From positions 1 through 8,235 of the forward strand of contig JAIWNU010000181.1 in NCBI GenBank assembly GCA_020216655.1: a DNA stretch of 8,235 bases, read 5' to 3'. The DNA is from Treponema sp. (GTDB lineage: Bacteria; Spirochaetota; Spirochaetia; Treponematales; Breznakiellaceae). Below the pieces are notes generated by a model, which saw nothing but the letters and a program-made list of their open reading frames with translations, had not been told where the DNA came from and ran no database searches. A program made the position numbers and the translations under genes. This document shows positions 1 through 6,507 of this stretch, piece by piece; within the stretch, counting starts at the first letter, position 1; each line of letters begins with the position of its first letter.

Positions 1-402
1 AAAGCCGCTGATAACAAGGCTAAGGAAACCAAATTCCTCGAAGACAATGGTAAAAAACCGGGGGTTAAGACTACTGCGAGCGGCCTTCAGTACGAAGTTA
101 TTTCCGAAGGCACTGGCGCAAAACCCCAAGCGAGCGATACGGTAAAGGTACACTATACGGGAACATTGATCGATGGTACCAAATTCGATAGTTCCGTCGA
201 TCGTGGCGAGCCTGCGGTATTCCCCCTGGATCAGGTCATTCCTGGTTGGACCGAAGCTATTCAGCTTATGAGCGTGGGTAGCAAATACAAATTTTTCATT
301 CCCTCAAGTCTTGCGTACGGTGAAAGCGGCGCTGGCAATGTTATTCCTCCCAATTCAGCGCTCATTTTTGAAGTAGAACTGATTGGTATCGAAAAGAAGT
401 AA
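1..402 (+). CDS. FKBP-type peptidyl-prolyl cis-trans isomerase, C-terminal part (5' end outside window)
   Basis: Frame 1 is open from the first base of the window to a TAA at 400-402, giving 133 residues of a longer protein. It should speed cis-trans isomerisation of X-Pro bonds and assist folding. The fragment starts with a charged helical stretch ([16 protein letters not shown]) and the linker [14 protein letters not shown], typical of the region joining the N-terminal dimerisation helix to the FKBP domain in FkpA/Mip-like proteins. The FKBP domain follows: [47 protein letters not shown]. The aromatic pocket residues known from FKBP12 (Tyr26, Phe36, Asp37, Phe46, Val55, Ile56, Trp59, Tyr82, Phe99) all have counterparts, so it looks active. 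FkpA/Mip relatives are usually exported, but the signal-peptide region is not visible, so location is unknown. A shorter start at 166 would remove part of the FKBP fold and is not used. It ends 22 bases before a terminator hairpin. Confidence 0.93.
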   Translation, partial: KAADNKAKETKFLEDNGKKPGVKTTASGLQYEVISEGTGAKPQASDTVKVHYTGTLIDGTKFDSSVDRGEPAVFPLDQVIPGWTEAIQLMSVGSKYKFFIPSSLAYGESGAGNVIPPNSALIFEVELIGIEKK

Positions 403-424
403 ATCGATAAGTCGGAGATAAAGG

Positions 425-461
425 AAAAGCCCCCAGCAGCATTCTGGTGCAGGGGGCTTTT
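425..461. terminator. Rho-independent terminator, probably bidirectional, between convergent genes
   Basis: AAAAGCCCCC (425-434) pairs perfectly with GGGGGCTTTT (452-461), and the plus strand continues into a further T run (458-463 are all T). A short inner pairing GCA (436-438) with TGC (448-450) may extend the stem. It lies 22 bases after the FKBP stop codon and 21 bases beyond the stop of the convergent kinase gene. Read on the minus strand, the stem is followed by TTTTCCTTT, a weaker U tract. It should therefore work well for the FKBP gene and moderately for the kinase gene. Confidence 0.88.
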
Positions 462-482
462 TTGTTATCTGATCAATCTACC

Positions 483-1667
483 TTATTTTACCGCAAAATA
501 GGCGTTGATAACATCCATACAAGTGTTATGGTTGATTTTTACAATGCCCATTTCACGCTTAGCATTTTCCGTAGAATCCGACGCATGGGCCGTGTTGACC
601 ATCACATTGCTTCCAAATTCGCGGCGTACCGTACCCATGGGTGCCTTAAGCGGATCAGTCGGTCCAAGCACGTCCCGAATTTTGTTGACCGCATTTTCGC
701 CTTCATAGACCAGGATCATACATTTAACTGAACCGGGCTGGTGCATTTCTTCCACTGGGCAAGCACTCGGTTTCTTTCCGGACATAAACTCAACAATTTG
801 TTCAAACTGGTCTACCGCATATTCCACGCCGAAGCTATCAGTTAATGCCTTTTCGGTGTTCTCGCTCAAGGTTATTTTGAATTCACTCTCTAAAAGTTCC
901 TTGGCCTTTTTACCAAAAATGGGGCTTAGTTTGTTTTTGAGCGCATCCTTTACGGGGCCGTAAAACTCGAGGGCTTCTGCAATAGAGAAGCGATGTACCT
1001 TCACCGAGATAATCCGAAGACCTGTTCGGGAGAACATATCGATAATGGTCCCTGGACGGGATGAATTGTATTTCCAGTTGTCGGGCTTGAGTATTACCAG
1101 GGTTCGTTCAATTTTAGAAGGGTCTGGATACACTATATTTTCGATAATATTGGGCTGGTTTTTAAGAAAACGTGCAAAGAGCGCAAGGTTTTGGTCTGCT
1201 GCTTCCTGGCTGCGGGGTGTTAATACTGCTGGTTCCAAATAGGTAACTTTATTCGGGTCATTCGGGTCTACGATCATATCCGCATAGGTATCCCGGATTG
1301 TTTCACCGGTAATCGATTCAATGCCCATGTTTTCTGGATACAGAGCCCCGACAATGTCAGAAAGCTTGCGAACCGCATCGGTTCCGCGGAAAAGAAGTAG
1401 CAAGGACCGATGGCGCCGTCCACCTGAGGGAGCAAGATTTTTTTCTACATAGTCTGCCAGGAGATCCGCTGCTTTTGGATTAGATGGATCTTTTTGGCTG
1501 CGGATAAGTCCAGCATATTCTTTTACAAAAGCCTCGTCCGGAGCAATCATTTGAGCGCCGACCAACTCTAGATCCAGCCGTGAGAGTAAACGAGCGATAA
1601 CCCCGCCTGTTCGGCTTTTTGCAATCGTATAGGGGGTTACGAGAACGTATGAAAGGGTTTGATCCAT
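483..1667 (-). CDS. Tandem (two-domain) nucleoside-diphosphate kinase, first domain degenerate
   Basis: A 394-residue protein made of two NDK-like domains, against about 140-150 residues for an ordinary NDK. NDK moves the gamma-phosphate from ATP to other NDPs through a phospho-histidine and balances cytosolic NTP pools. The second domain (about 186-394) has the full active site: TLVILKPD with Lys194, Arg331 and Thr337 (KIRDVLGPT), Arg348 (GTVRREF), Asn358 and catalytic His361 in NTAHASDS. The first domain (about 1-170) keeps the outline (YVLVTPYT, RSLLLLFRGTDAVRKL, GETIRDTYAD, AVLTPRSQEAADQNLALF) but has Thr11 where the lysine should be and Leu149 where the histidine should be, so it should be inactive. 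The second domain has about 61 extra residues between its Lys and His, mostly within 237-313. The start is fixed by AGGAGT (1681 to 1676) eight bases upstream and a promoter just beyond. It is monocistronic and divergent from the liv operon. The NDK assignment is firm; the role of the first half is inferred. Confidence 0.88.
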   Translation of the reverse strand: MDQTLSYVLVTPYTIAKSRTGGVIARLLSRLDLELVGAQMIAPDEAFVKEYAGLIRSQKDPSNPKAADLLADYVEKNLAPSGGRRHRSLLLLFRGTDAVRKLSDIVGALYPENMGIESITGETIRDTYADMIVDPNDPNKVTYLEPAVLTPRSQEAADQNLALFARFLKNQPNIIENIVYPDPSKIERTLVILKPDNWKYNSSRPGTIIDMFSRTGLRIISVKVHRFSIAEALEFYGPVKDALKNKLSPIFGKKAKELLESEFKITLSENTEKALTDSFGVEYAVDQFEQIVEFMSGKKPSACPVEEMHQPGSVKCMILVYEGENAVNKIRDVLGPTDPLKAPMGTVRREFGSNVMVNTAHASDSTENAKREMGIVKINHNTCMDVINAYFAVK

Positions 1668-1692
1668 ATATAAAAACTCCTATAAAGGCCCT

Positions 1693-1721
1693 ATCATAAT
1701 CAGTTTTATGTTTTTTGTCTA
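1693..1721 (-). promoter_or_regulatory. Sigma-70-type promoter of the kinase gene
   Basis: On the minus strand, TAGACA (1721 to 1716, 5/6 match to TTGACA) and TATGAT (1698 to 1693, 5/6 match to TATAAT) are separated by exactly 17 bases. Transcription should start near 1686, giving a leader of about 19 bases that contains the AGGAGT ribosome binding site (1681 to 1676) ahead of the ATG at 1667. The spacing and position fit well. This is a prediction from sequence only. Confidence 0.7.
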
Positions 1722-1746
1722 TATAAGTTATTCTATTGTAGTGAAA

Positions 1747-1790
1747 TGCATAAATATATATAAAATACATTGACAATTTATATTTATGCA
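1747..1790. repeat. Perfect 12-bp inverted repeat flanking the liv -35 box (candidate operator)
   Basis: TGCATAAATATA (1747-1758) is the exact reverse complement of TATATTTATGCA (1779-1790). The arms are 20 bp apart and their centres are 32 bp apart, about three helical turns, so a regulator could hold both from one face of the DNA. The right arm lies in the spacer between the -35 and -10 boxes of the liv promoter, and the left arm lies upstream of the -35. Both arms lie upstream of the predicted liv transcription start, so this would be a DNA site and not an RNA hairpin. The AT-rich context raises the chance of a fortuitous match, but the shared TGCA ends are not simple AT sequence. Confidence 0.55.
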
Positions 1791-1798
1791 ATTATTAT
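1770..1798 (+). promoter_or_regulatory. Near-consensus sigma-70-type promoter of the liv-proAB operon
   Basis: TTGACA (1770-1775, 6/6) and TATTAT (1793-1798, 5/6) are separated by 17 bases. Transcription should begin about 1804-1806, leaving a leader of roughly 19 bases with AGGAGG (1811-1816) seven bases before the livJ ATG. A leader this short leaves no room for a riboswitch, T-box or leader-peptide attenuator, so any control is likely to act on initiation. An upstream TTG that could formally open the livJ frame coincides with this -35 box, which argues against its use for translation. Confidence 0.8.
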
Positions 1799-1803
1799 GC
1801 AAT
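1784..1803 (+). repeat. 9-bp direct repeat across the liv -10 box
   Basis: TTATGCAAT occurs at 1784-1792 and again at 1795-1803, a period of 11 bp, close to one helical turn. The second copy overlaps the last four bases of the -10 box (1793-1798), and the first overlaps the right arm of the 12-bp inverted repeat. The core ATGCA also appears at 1746-1750 beside the left arm. Phased copies over a promoter are typical of a site bound by a repressor, but no binding protein can be named from this sequence. Confidence 0.45.
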
Positions 1804-1823
1804 CTACAGTAGGAGGAACTGAT

Positions 1824-2984
1824 ATGAAAAAGAGTATGGGTGTTTTTCTTGCTCTGTTCTTAGTTTTAAGCTTTGTTGTTATTCTAGCTGGTTGCGGAGG
1901 CAGTACTCAATCTAATGTTATTAAAATCGGTGTCTTTGAACCCTTAACCGGTGCAAACGGTGCGGGCGGCGCTGATGAGGCTGAGGGGGTAAAACTTGCC
2001 AATATGTTGTATCCCACGATAACAGTGGGCGGTAAGGAATATAAAATTGAACTTGTGGTGGCTGATAACAAGTCTGACAAGGTAGAGGCTGCCAATGCGG
2101 CGACCATGCTTGCCCAGAAAGCCAAGGTAAAAGCTGTTATCGGTAGCTGGGGATCTTCCCTGTCTATGGCTGGCGGACCCATTTTTGCGGAAGCAAAAAT
2201 CCCCGCCGTTGGAGCCTCCTGTACTAATCCTAACGTTACCAAGGGTAACGAATATTATTTCCGTGTCTGCTTCCTGGATCCTTTCCAAGGAGAAGTAATG
2301 GCAACCTATGCCTTTAAAAACCTGGGGGCTAAAAAGGCTGCTATTGTTCGGGAAGTCTCCAACGATTATTCTGTGGGGCTTGCCAAATTCTTTGCCGACA
2401 GCTTCATCAAGCTGACCGGTGATCCAAATGCTATCGTTGCCCAGGCAGATTACAATACCGGTGACCAGGATTTTAATGCCCAACTTACCAATATCAAAAA
2501 AGCAAAACCCGACGTTATTTTTGCCCCCGGTAACTTTACTGAAAGCGCTCTGCTTATTAAACAGGCCCGTCAACAGGGGATAACTACCCCCTTCCTCGGT
2601 GGTGATACCTGGGATGAAGCTGCCTTCCTTGAAGTGGGCGGAAAAGAAGTCGAAGGAGCGGTGCTTTCCACCTTCTTTGCTAATGACGTACCGATCAATG
2701 CCACAAGCGCGTTGTTCCTTAAGGAATTCCGAGCAAAATTTAACAAGGAACCTGCTGCGGTAGCAGCCCTCGGTTTCGATGCATACCTGGTGATTCTCGA
2801 TGCGATTAAACGGGCCAACTCCACTGACCCAGTTAAGATTCGGGCAGAAATCGCCAATACTACCAATTTCGAAGGTGCCGCTGGTTCTATTACCATTAAC
2901 GCTGAGCGGAATGCTGAAAAAGATGCTGTTATAAAAGTAGTAAAGGATGGAAAATTCCAATACCTGACTACCGTAAAGCCCTGA
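1824..2984 (+). CDS. livJ: Branched-chain/hydrophobic amino acid ABC transporter, substrate-binding lipoprotein
   Basis: A 386-residue receptor that should capture leucine, isoleucine, valine or related amino acids outside the inner membrane and hand them to the LivHM permease. The start at 1824 is chosen because AGGAGG lies seven bases upstream and it gives a good lipoprotein signal: MKKS, a hydrophobic stretch to about residue 21, then the lipobox LAGC with Cys24 as the lipidated residue. A longer reading from TTG at 1770 would start inside the promoter. The mature part is a type I periplasmic-binding fold (IKIGVFEPLTGANGAGG at its start, then VKAVIGSWGSS, IPAVGASCTNP, NDYSVGL, DVIFAPGNF and GFDAYLVILDAI). 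The SWGSS and ASCTNP loops correspond to those that hold the amino- and carboxylate groups of the ligand in this family. Actual specificity cannot be read; family members also bind other hydrophobic amino acids, amides or urea. It is first in the operon and followed by a strong hairpin. Confidence 0.92.
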   Translation: MKKSMGVFLALFLVLSFVVILAGCGGSTQSNVIKIGVFEPLTGANGAGGADEAEGVKLANMLYPTITVGGKEYKIELVVADNKSDKVEAANAATMLAQKAKVKAVIGSWGSSLSMAGGPIFAEAKIPAVGASCTNPNVTKGNEYYFRVCFLDPFQGEVMATYAFKNLGAKKAAIVREVSNDYSVGLAKFFADSFIKLTGDPNAIVAQADYNTGDQDFNAQLTNIKKAKPDVIFAPGNFTESALLIKQARQQGITTPFLGGDTWDEAAFLEVGGKEVEGAVLSTFFANDVPINATSALFLKEFRAKFNKEPAAVAALGFDAYLVILDAIKRANSTDPVKIRAEIANTTNFEGAAGSITINAERNAEKDAVIKVVKDGKFQYLTTVKP

Positions 2985-3017
2985 TATATCGTTAGTTCGA
3001 AACTATTTTAATCACCG

Positions 3018-3054
3018 GGGGTGTTTCGTTGCGGAAACTTGAGCGAAACACCCC
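3018..3054 (+). promoter_or_regulatory. Intercistronic hairpin between livJ and livH
   Basis: GGGGTGTTTCG (3018-3028) and CGAAACACCCC (3044-3054) form a perfect 11-bp stem with a 15-base loop. The downstream sequence is TTTCAATTT and not a clean T run, so it is at best a leaky terminator. Such stems after binding-protein genes usually let part of the transcript stop or protect the upstream message from 3' decay, so the receptor is made in excess over the membrane parts. A TTG at 3029 inside the loop opens the livH frame early but is not favoured as its start. Confidence 0.7.
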
Positions 3055-3076
3055 TTTCAATTTACATGAAGAACCT

Positions 3077-3970
3077 ATGGATTTATCTACCTTTTTTCAA
3101 TATGTAGCTAATGCACTCTCTCTGGGAAGCCTGTATGCCCTCATAGCTATTGGTTATTCAATGGTTTACGGCATCTTGCGGCTTATCAATTTTGCCCATG
3201 GGGATGTGTTTATGCTGGGGGCGTACATTGCGTTTTACCTTGTCTCCGCATCCATTATGCCCTGGTGGGTCGCTTTTATAGTTGCGATCGGGATGACTTG
3301 CCTCTTTGGTATCGGCCTTGAACGGGTAGCTTACCGGCCGCTGCGGGATTCTCCAAAAATATCCATAATGATTAGTGCCATTGGAGCTTCTTTTTTAATC
3401 GAAAACCTAGCCATTGTGCTGTTCGATGCTCGCCCCAAGGCATTCAAGGTGCCGGAACTTTTTTCCACTGTCGTAACCATCGGGGGTGTCTCTATCGTGA
3501 GTGTGAGCTTTTTCATCCCCCTTATCACCTTTGCGCTGCTGGGGATACTTCTGTTTATTGTTCACAGGACGAAAACTGGTATGGCTATGCGGGCTGTGTC
3601 TACCGATCAGGATGCGGCCCGGCTTATGGCTATTGATGTTGATAAAACGGTCTCTTTCACCTTCGGGATTGGGTCTCTTTTAGCTGCCGTGGGTGGCATT
3701 ATGTGGTCCCTAAAATACCCGCAGCTTTTGCCCCTCATGGGAGTCATGCCGGGGCTTAAGTGCTTTATCGCGGCGGTTATCGGCGGCATTGGCTCTATAG
3801 GCGGCGCTGTCCTTGGGGGCTTCCTTTTGGGCATCATTGAAATTATGACCGTAGCTTTTTTGCCGGATCTCACGGGCTACCGGGATGCCTTTGCTTTTAT
3901 TTTGCTCATCATCGTACTCTTGGTCCGGCCTACCGGGTTATTGGGTAAGAATCAGGGGGAAAAAGTATGA
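3077..3970 (+). CDS. livH: Branched-chain amino acid ABC transporter permease LivH
   Basis: A 297-residue inner-membrane permease, one half of the translocation channel with LivM. The family pattern is clear: LGSLYALIAIGYSMVYGILRLINFAHGD near the N-terminus (the NFAHG motif is typical of LivH), about eight hydrophobic segments, a cytoplasmic coupling loop (GMAMRAVSTDQDAARLMAIDV) that should contact the ATPases, and a C-terminal region rich in Gly and Ile (AAVIGGIGSIGGAVLGG). The ATG at 3077 is preferred over an in-frame TTG at 3029, because the shorter form matches the N-terminal length of E. coli LivH and the TTG sits in the hairpin loop. The ATG has only a weak GAAGAA-like ribosome site. 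With the upstream hairpin, this suggests lower expression than livJ. Its stop overlaps the livM start in ATGA (3967-3970), a sign of coupled translation. Confidence 0.92.
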   Translation: MDLSTFFQYVANALSLGSLYALIAIGYSMVYGILRLINFAHGDVFMLGAYIAFYLVSASIMPWWVAFIVAIGMTCLFGIGLERVAYRPLRDSPKISIMISAIGASFLIENLAIVLFDARPKAFKVPELFSTVVTIGGVSIVSVSFFIPLITFALLGILLFIVHRTKTGMAMRAVSTDQDAARLMAIDVDKTVSFTFGIGSLLAAVGGIMWSLKYPQLLPLMGVMPGLKCFIAAVIGGIGSIGGAVLGGFLLGIIEIMTVAFLPDLTGYRDAFAFILLIIVLLVRPTGLLGKNQGEKV

Positions 3971-5016
3971 ACAAAAAGCTCTATTTATCCCTCGGAGCAG
4001 TTCTGCTGTTTGTGGGGATGCTCTTTCTGGCCGATGCGTTTCTGGATCCCTTTTCCATGCAGATATTTAAGCTCTGTGCAATCAATATTATTCTTGCCCT
4101 ATCGCTCAATCTCCTTAATGGATTTACGGGCCTCTTTTCTCTGGGACACGCGGGTTTTATGTCTATCGGTGCCTATACCTGCGCCCTTCTTACCATGACG
4201 ACGGCCCAAAAGGAAATGAACTTTTTCCTTAAGCCCATAGAACCTTTTTTAGCCCATATAACGATCCCCTTCCTGCCAGCCCTGCTAATCGCGGGGCTTG
4301 TGGCGGCCCTTTTTGGTTTTATCATCGGAGCGCCAGCCCTGCGCCTCAGGGACGACTACCTGGCAATCGCTACCCTGGGATTTTCTGAGATTATCCGGGT
4401 AGTGTTTACTAATCTGCAAAGTATTACCAACGGATCTCTGGGAATAAAGGGTCTACCCCGCTTTACCACCATGTGGTGGGCATGGGGAACCGCAGTCGTG
4501 ACGGTGGTCCTCATCGTCAGCCTTATCCACTCAAGCTATGGCCGGGCCTTTAAGGCGATTCGGGACAACGAAATTGCAGCGGAAGCCATGGGCATTAATG
4601 TGTTTAAGATGAAACTGCTTTCCTTTGTCATCTCATCATTCTTTGCCGGTATCGGTGGGGCTCTCTTGGCTCATCACCTTACCACCATAGATCCAAAACA
4701 GTTCATGTTCCTCAAGACCTTTGATATCCTCCTGATTGTGGTATTGGGAGGTATTGGTTCTATTTCAGGTTCCATAATAGCAGCCGTGGTGGTTACTATT
4801 TTGATGGAAGCCCTCCGGTTTCTCGACGGGCCCCTTAATTTTATTTTATTTTCGACCCCCGGTGTTCCTGGAATCCGGATGGTGGTTTTTTCCATACTCC
4901 TCATGGTGGTAATCCTCTTCCGCCAGCAGGGGCTTATGGGGCGTCACGAACTATCCTGGTCTATGATAGAAGGCTGGGTCAGAAGCCTGGGCCTCAAGGG
5001 TCGAACAAGGAGCTAG
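3967..5016 (+). CDS. livM: Branched-chain amino acid ABC transporter permease LivM
   Basis: A 349-residue inner-membrane permease that pairs with LivH. Diagnostic segments are the family motif LSLNLLNGFTGLFSLGHAGFMSIGAYTCALL near residue 40, LRLRDDYLAIATLGFSEIIRVVF in the middle, the ATPase-coupling loop SYGRAFKAIRDNEIAAEAMGINV, and the Gly-rich VVLGGIGSISGSI near the C-terminal membrane segments. The first about 25 residues form another hydrophobic segment. The start ATG overlaps the livH stop codon by four bases, and the ribosome site is a GGGGGA stretch inside the end of livH. The 30-residue tail after the last membrane span is basic and probably cytoplasmic. Length fits the family, which varies from about 300 to 430 residues. 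No frameshift or missing motif was seen. Confidence 0.92.
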   Translation: MNKKLYLSLGAVLLFVGMLFLADAFLDPFSMQIFKLCAINIILALSLNLLNGFTGLFSLGHAGFMSIGAYTCALLTMTTAQKEMNFFLKPIEPFLAHITIPFLPALLIAGLVAALFGFIIGAPALRLRDDYLAIATLGFSEIIRVVFTNLQSITNGSLGIKGLPRFTTMWWAWGTAVVTVVLIVSLIHSSYGRAFKAIRDNEIAAEAMGINVFKMKLLSFVISSFFAGIGGALLAHHLTTIDPKQFMFLKTFDILLIVVLGGIGSISGSIIAAVVVTILMEALRFLDGPLNFILFSTPGVPGIRMVVFSILLMVVILFRQQGLMGRHELSWSMIEGWVRSLGLKGRTRS

Positions 5017-5018
5017 CG

Positions 5019-5789
5019 GTGGACCATCTATTGCAAACTAAACAACTGACCATGAAGTTCGGCGGCCTTACAGCGGTATCAGATCTAAATATCGAAATAG
5101 ATCCCGGTCAGATTATTGGGCTTATTGGGCCGAATGGTGCGGGAAAAACGACCGCCTTTAACATGATTACCGGGGTTTATAAACCAAGTTCGGGAACCAT
5201 ACTCTTTAAGGGGCACCGAATTGATGGATTAAAGCCCCACCGCATAACTGATCTGGGGATTGCCCGCACCTTTCAGAATATACGGCTTTTCAAAGAAATG
5301 ACCGTACTAGAAAATGTCCTTGTGGCCCATCACTTTAGAATGGGTACTAACCTGGCAGAAGCGGTATTTAAGCTTCCGAGTTACTCGAAGAAAGAAAAAG
5401 AATCTCGGGATCTGGCAATGACCCTGCTTGAACGGCTGGGATTGGCTGAACAGGCCCATGAACGATCAACTTCGCTGCCCTACGGAAAACAGCGGCGCCT
5501 TGAAATAGCCCGGGCTCTGGCTACGGGGCCTACGCTCCTCCTCTTAGACGAGCCTGCGGCGGGGATGAATCCCCAGGAATCCCGGGACCTTATGGATTTT
5601 ATTTTTAAGATCCGGGAAGATTTTAAGCTTACCATACTCCTCATTGAACACCATATGCAGGTTGTCATGGGGGTCTGTGAACGGATGTATGTACTAGACT
5701 ACGGCATAACCATCGCCCAGGGGAGTCCCGAACATATTAGAAAAAATCCAAAGGTAATCGAAGCCTATTTGGGGGCAGACGCATGCTGA
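5019..5789 (+). CDS. livG: Branched-chain amino acid ABC transporter ATP-binding protein LivG
   Basis: A 256-residue ATPase that powers the LivHM channel together with LivF. Motifs in order: Walker A GPNGAGKTT (residues 37-45), the Q-loop region ARTFQNIRLFKEMTVLENV, the signature in its LivG form LPYGKQRRLEIARAL (from residue 153), Walker B LLLLDEPAAGMNP with Asp177 and Glu178, and the switch histidine His211 in IEHHM. LivG proteins typically have Pro/Ser-Tyr-Gly in place of LSGG in the signature and AAGMNP after Walker B, which separates them from LivF. The start is GTG at 5019, supported by AAGGAG (5007-5012) six bases upstream and by the position just after the livM stop. The gene ends in a 7-base overlap with livF. 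All catalytic residues are present, so it should be active. Confidence 0.94.
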   Translation: MDHLLQTKQLTMKFGGLTAVSDLNIEIDPGQIIGLIGPNGAGKTTAFNMITGVYKPSSGTILFKGHRIDGLKPHRITDLGIARTFQNIRLFKEMTVLENVLVAHHFRMGTNLAEAVFKLPSYSKKEKESRDLAMTLLERLGLAEQAHERSTSLPYGKQRRLEIARALATGPTLLLLDEPAAGMNPQESRDLMDFIFKIREDFKLTILLIEHHMQVVMGVCERMYVLDYGITIAQGSPEHIRKNPKVIEAYLGADAC

Positions 5790-6493
5790 ATATAGAAAAT
5801 TTGTCGGTCCATTATGGTGGCATCCATGCCCTTCAGGGCATCAGCCTCGAAGTCCCCGCGGGGAAAATCGTGACCCTCATCGGGGCTAATGGTGCAGGTA
5901 AAAGTACCACCTTGAACGCAATTATTGGACTAGTTAAGAGCTCTTCCGGTTCAGTGTCCTTTGAAGGAAAAAATATCCTAGGCCTGCCTACGAAAAGTCT
6001 TGTAGAGCAGGGCATTGTACTCGTACCGGAGGGCCGGCGGATTTTTCCGAACCTGACAGTCCAGGAAAATCTTTCCCTCGGTGCCTATGCCCGAACCGAT
6101 AAGGACGGCATAGAAAAGGATAGGGAACGGGTTTTTAGCCTCTTCCCCCGGCTTAAGGAACGGATTAAACAAAAGGCCGGAACCCTGTCGGGGGGAGAAC
6201 AGCAAATGCTTGCCGTAGGCCGGGCCCTCATGAGCAAACCTAAAATGCTTATGATGGATGAACCATCTCTGGGTCTTGCACCTATCATTGTGGGAATGAT
6301 TTTTGATATTATAAAGGAAATAAACAGGTCAGGTGTTACGGTACTCCTGGTAGAACAGAACGCAAAAGCTGCGTTGGAAGCCGCAGACCTGGCGTATGTG
6401 CTTGAGACCGGCCGGATTACCCTTTCTGGCACGGGCAAAGAACTTCTAGCCGATGACCGGGTCCGCAAAGCCTATCTCGGAGAAGCCGAGTAA
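5783..6493 (+). CDS. livF: Branched-chain amino acid ABC transporter ATP-binding protein LivF
   Basis: A 236-residue ATPase, partner of LivG. Motifs in order: Walker A GANGAGKST (34-42), VPEGRRIFPNLTVQENL around the Q-loop, the standard signature LSGGEQQMLAVGRAL (from residue 135), Walker B MLMMDEPSLGLAP with Asp159 and Glu160, and LLVEQNA, where Gln192 stands at the switch-histidine position. That substitution is normal for LivF and is not a defect. The DEPSLGLAP and VEQNA motifs distinguish LivF from LivG. The ATG lies inside the end of livG (7-base overlap), implying translational coupling and matched production of the two ATPases. Length agrees with known LivF proteins (about 235 residues). 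It is the last transporter gene, and proA follows after 14 bases. Confidence 0.94.
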   Translation: MLNIENLSVHYGGIHALQGISLEVPAGKIVTLIGANGAGKSTTLNAIIGLVKSSSGSVSFEGKNILGLPTKSLVEQGIVLVPEGRRIFPNLTVQENLSLGAYARTDKDGIEKDRERVFSLFPRLKERIKQKAGTLSGGEQQMLAVGRALMSKPKMLMMDEPSLGLAPIIVGMIFDIIKEINRSGVTVLLVEQNAKAALEAADLAYVLETGRITLSGTGKELLADDRVRKAYLGEAE

Positions 6494-6507
6494 GAGGGTG
6501 CATAAAA

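Noticed and set aside
447..731. A 94-codon plus-strand frame opposite the end of the kinase gene
   Set aside because: It begins in the terminator hairpin and is antisense to the conserved catalytic histidine region of the kinase; no support as a gene.
1480..1791. A 103-codon minus-strand frame covering the liv/kinase intergenic region
   Set aside because: It overlaps the start of the kinase gene in another frame and is low-complexity in the AT-rich promoter region; both promoters lie within it.
1770..1823. An 18-residue N-terminal extension of livJ from TTG at 1770
   Set aside because: The TTG is part of the -35 box, so it would lie upstream of the transcript, and the ATG at 1824 has an ideal ribosome site and gives a proper lipoprotein signal.
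1944..2960. A 338-codon open frame on the minus strand, antisense to nearly all of livJ
   Set aside because: Its translation has no recognisable domain, is rich in Cys, Phe, Ile and Gly runs, and lies fully opposite a clear receptor gene. It is open because the livJ codons rarely produce stops on the other strand.
3029..3076. A 16-residue N-terminal extension of livH from TTG at 3029
   Set aside because: The TTG lies in the loop of the intercistronic hairpin, the added residues are polar and unlike LivH N-termini, and the ATG at 3077 gives the family length. The GGGGGTG before the TTG resembles a ribosome site but is part of the stem.
6356..6358. Loss of the switch histidine in LivF (Gln192)
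   Set aside because: The VEQNA motif is the normal form in LivF proteins, so it does not indicate an inactive ATPase.
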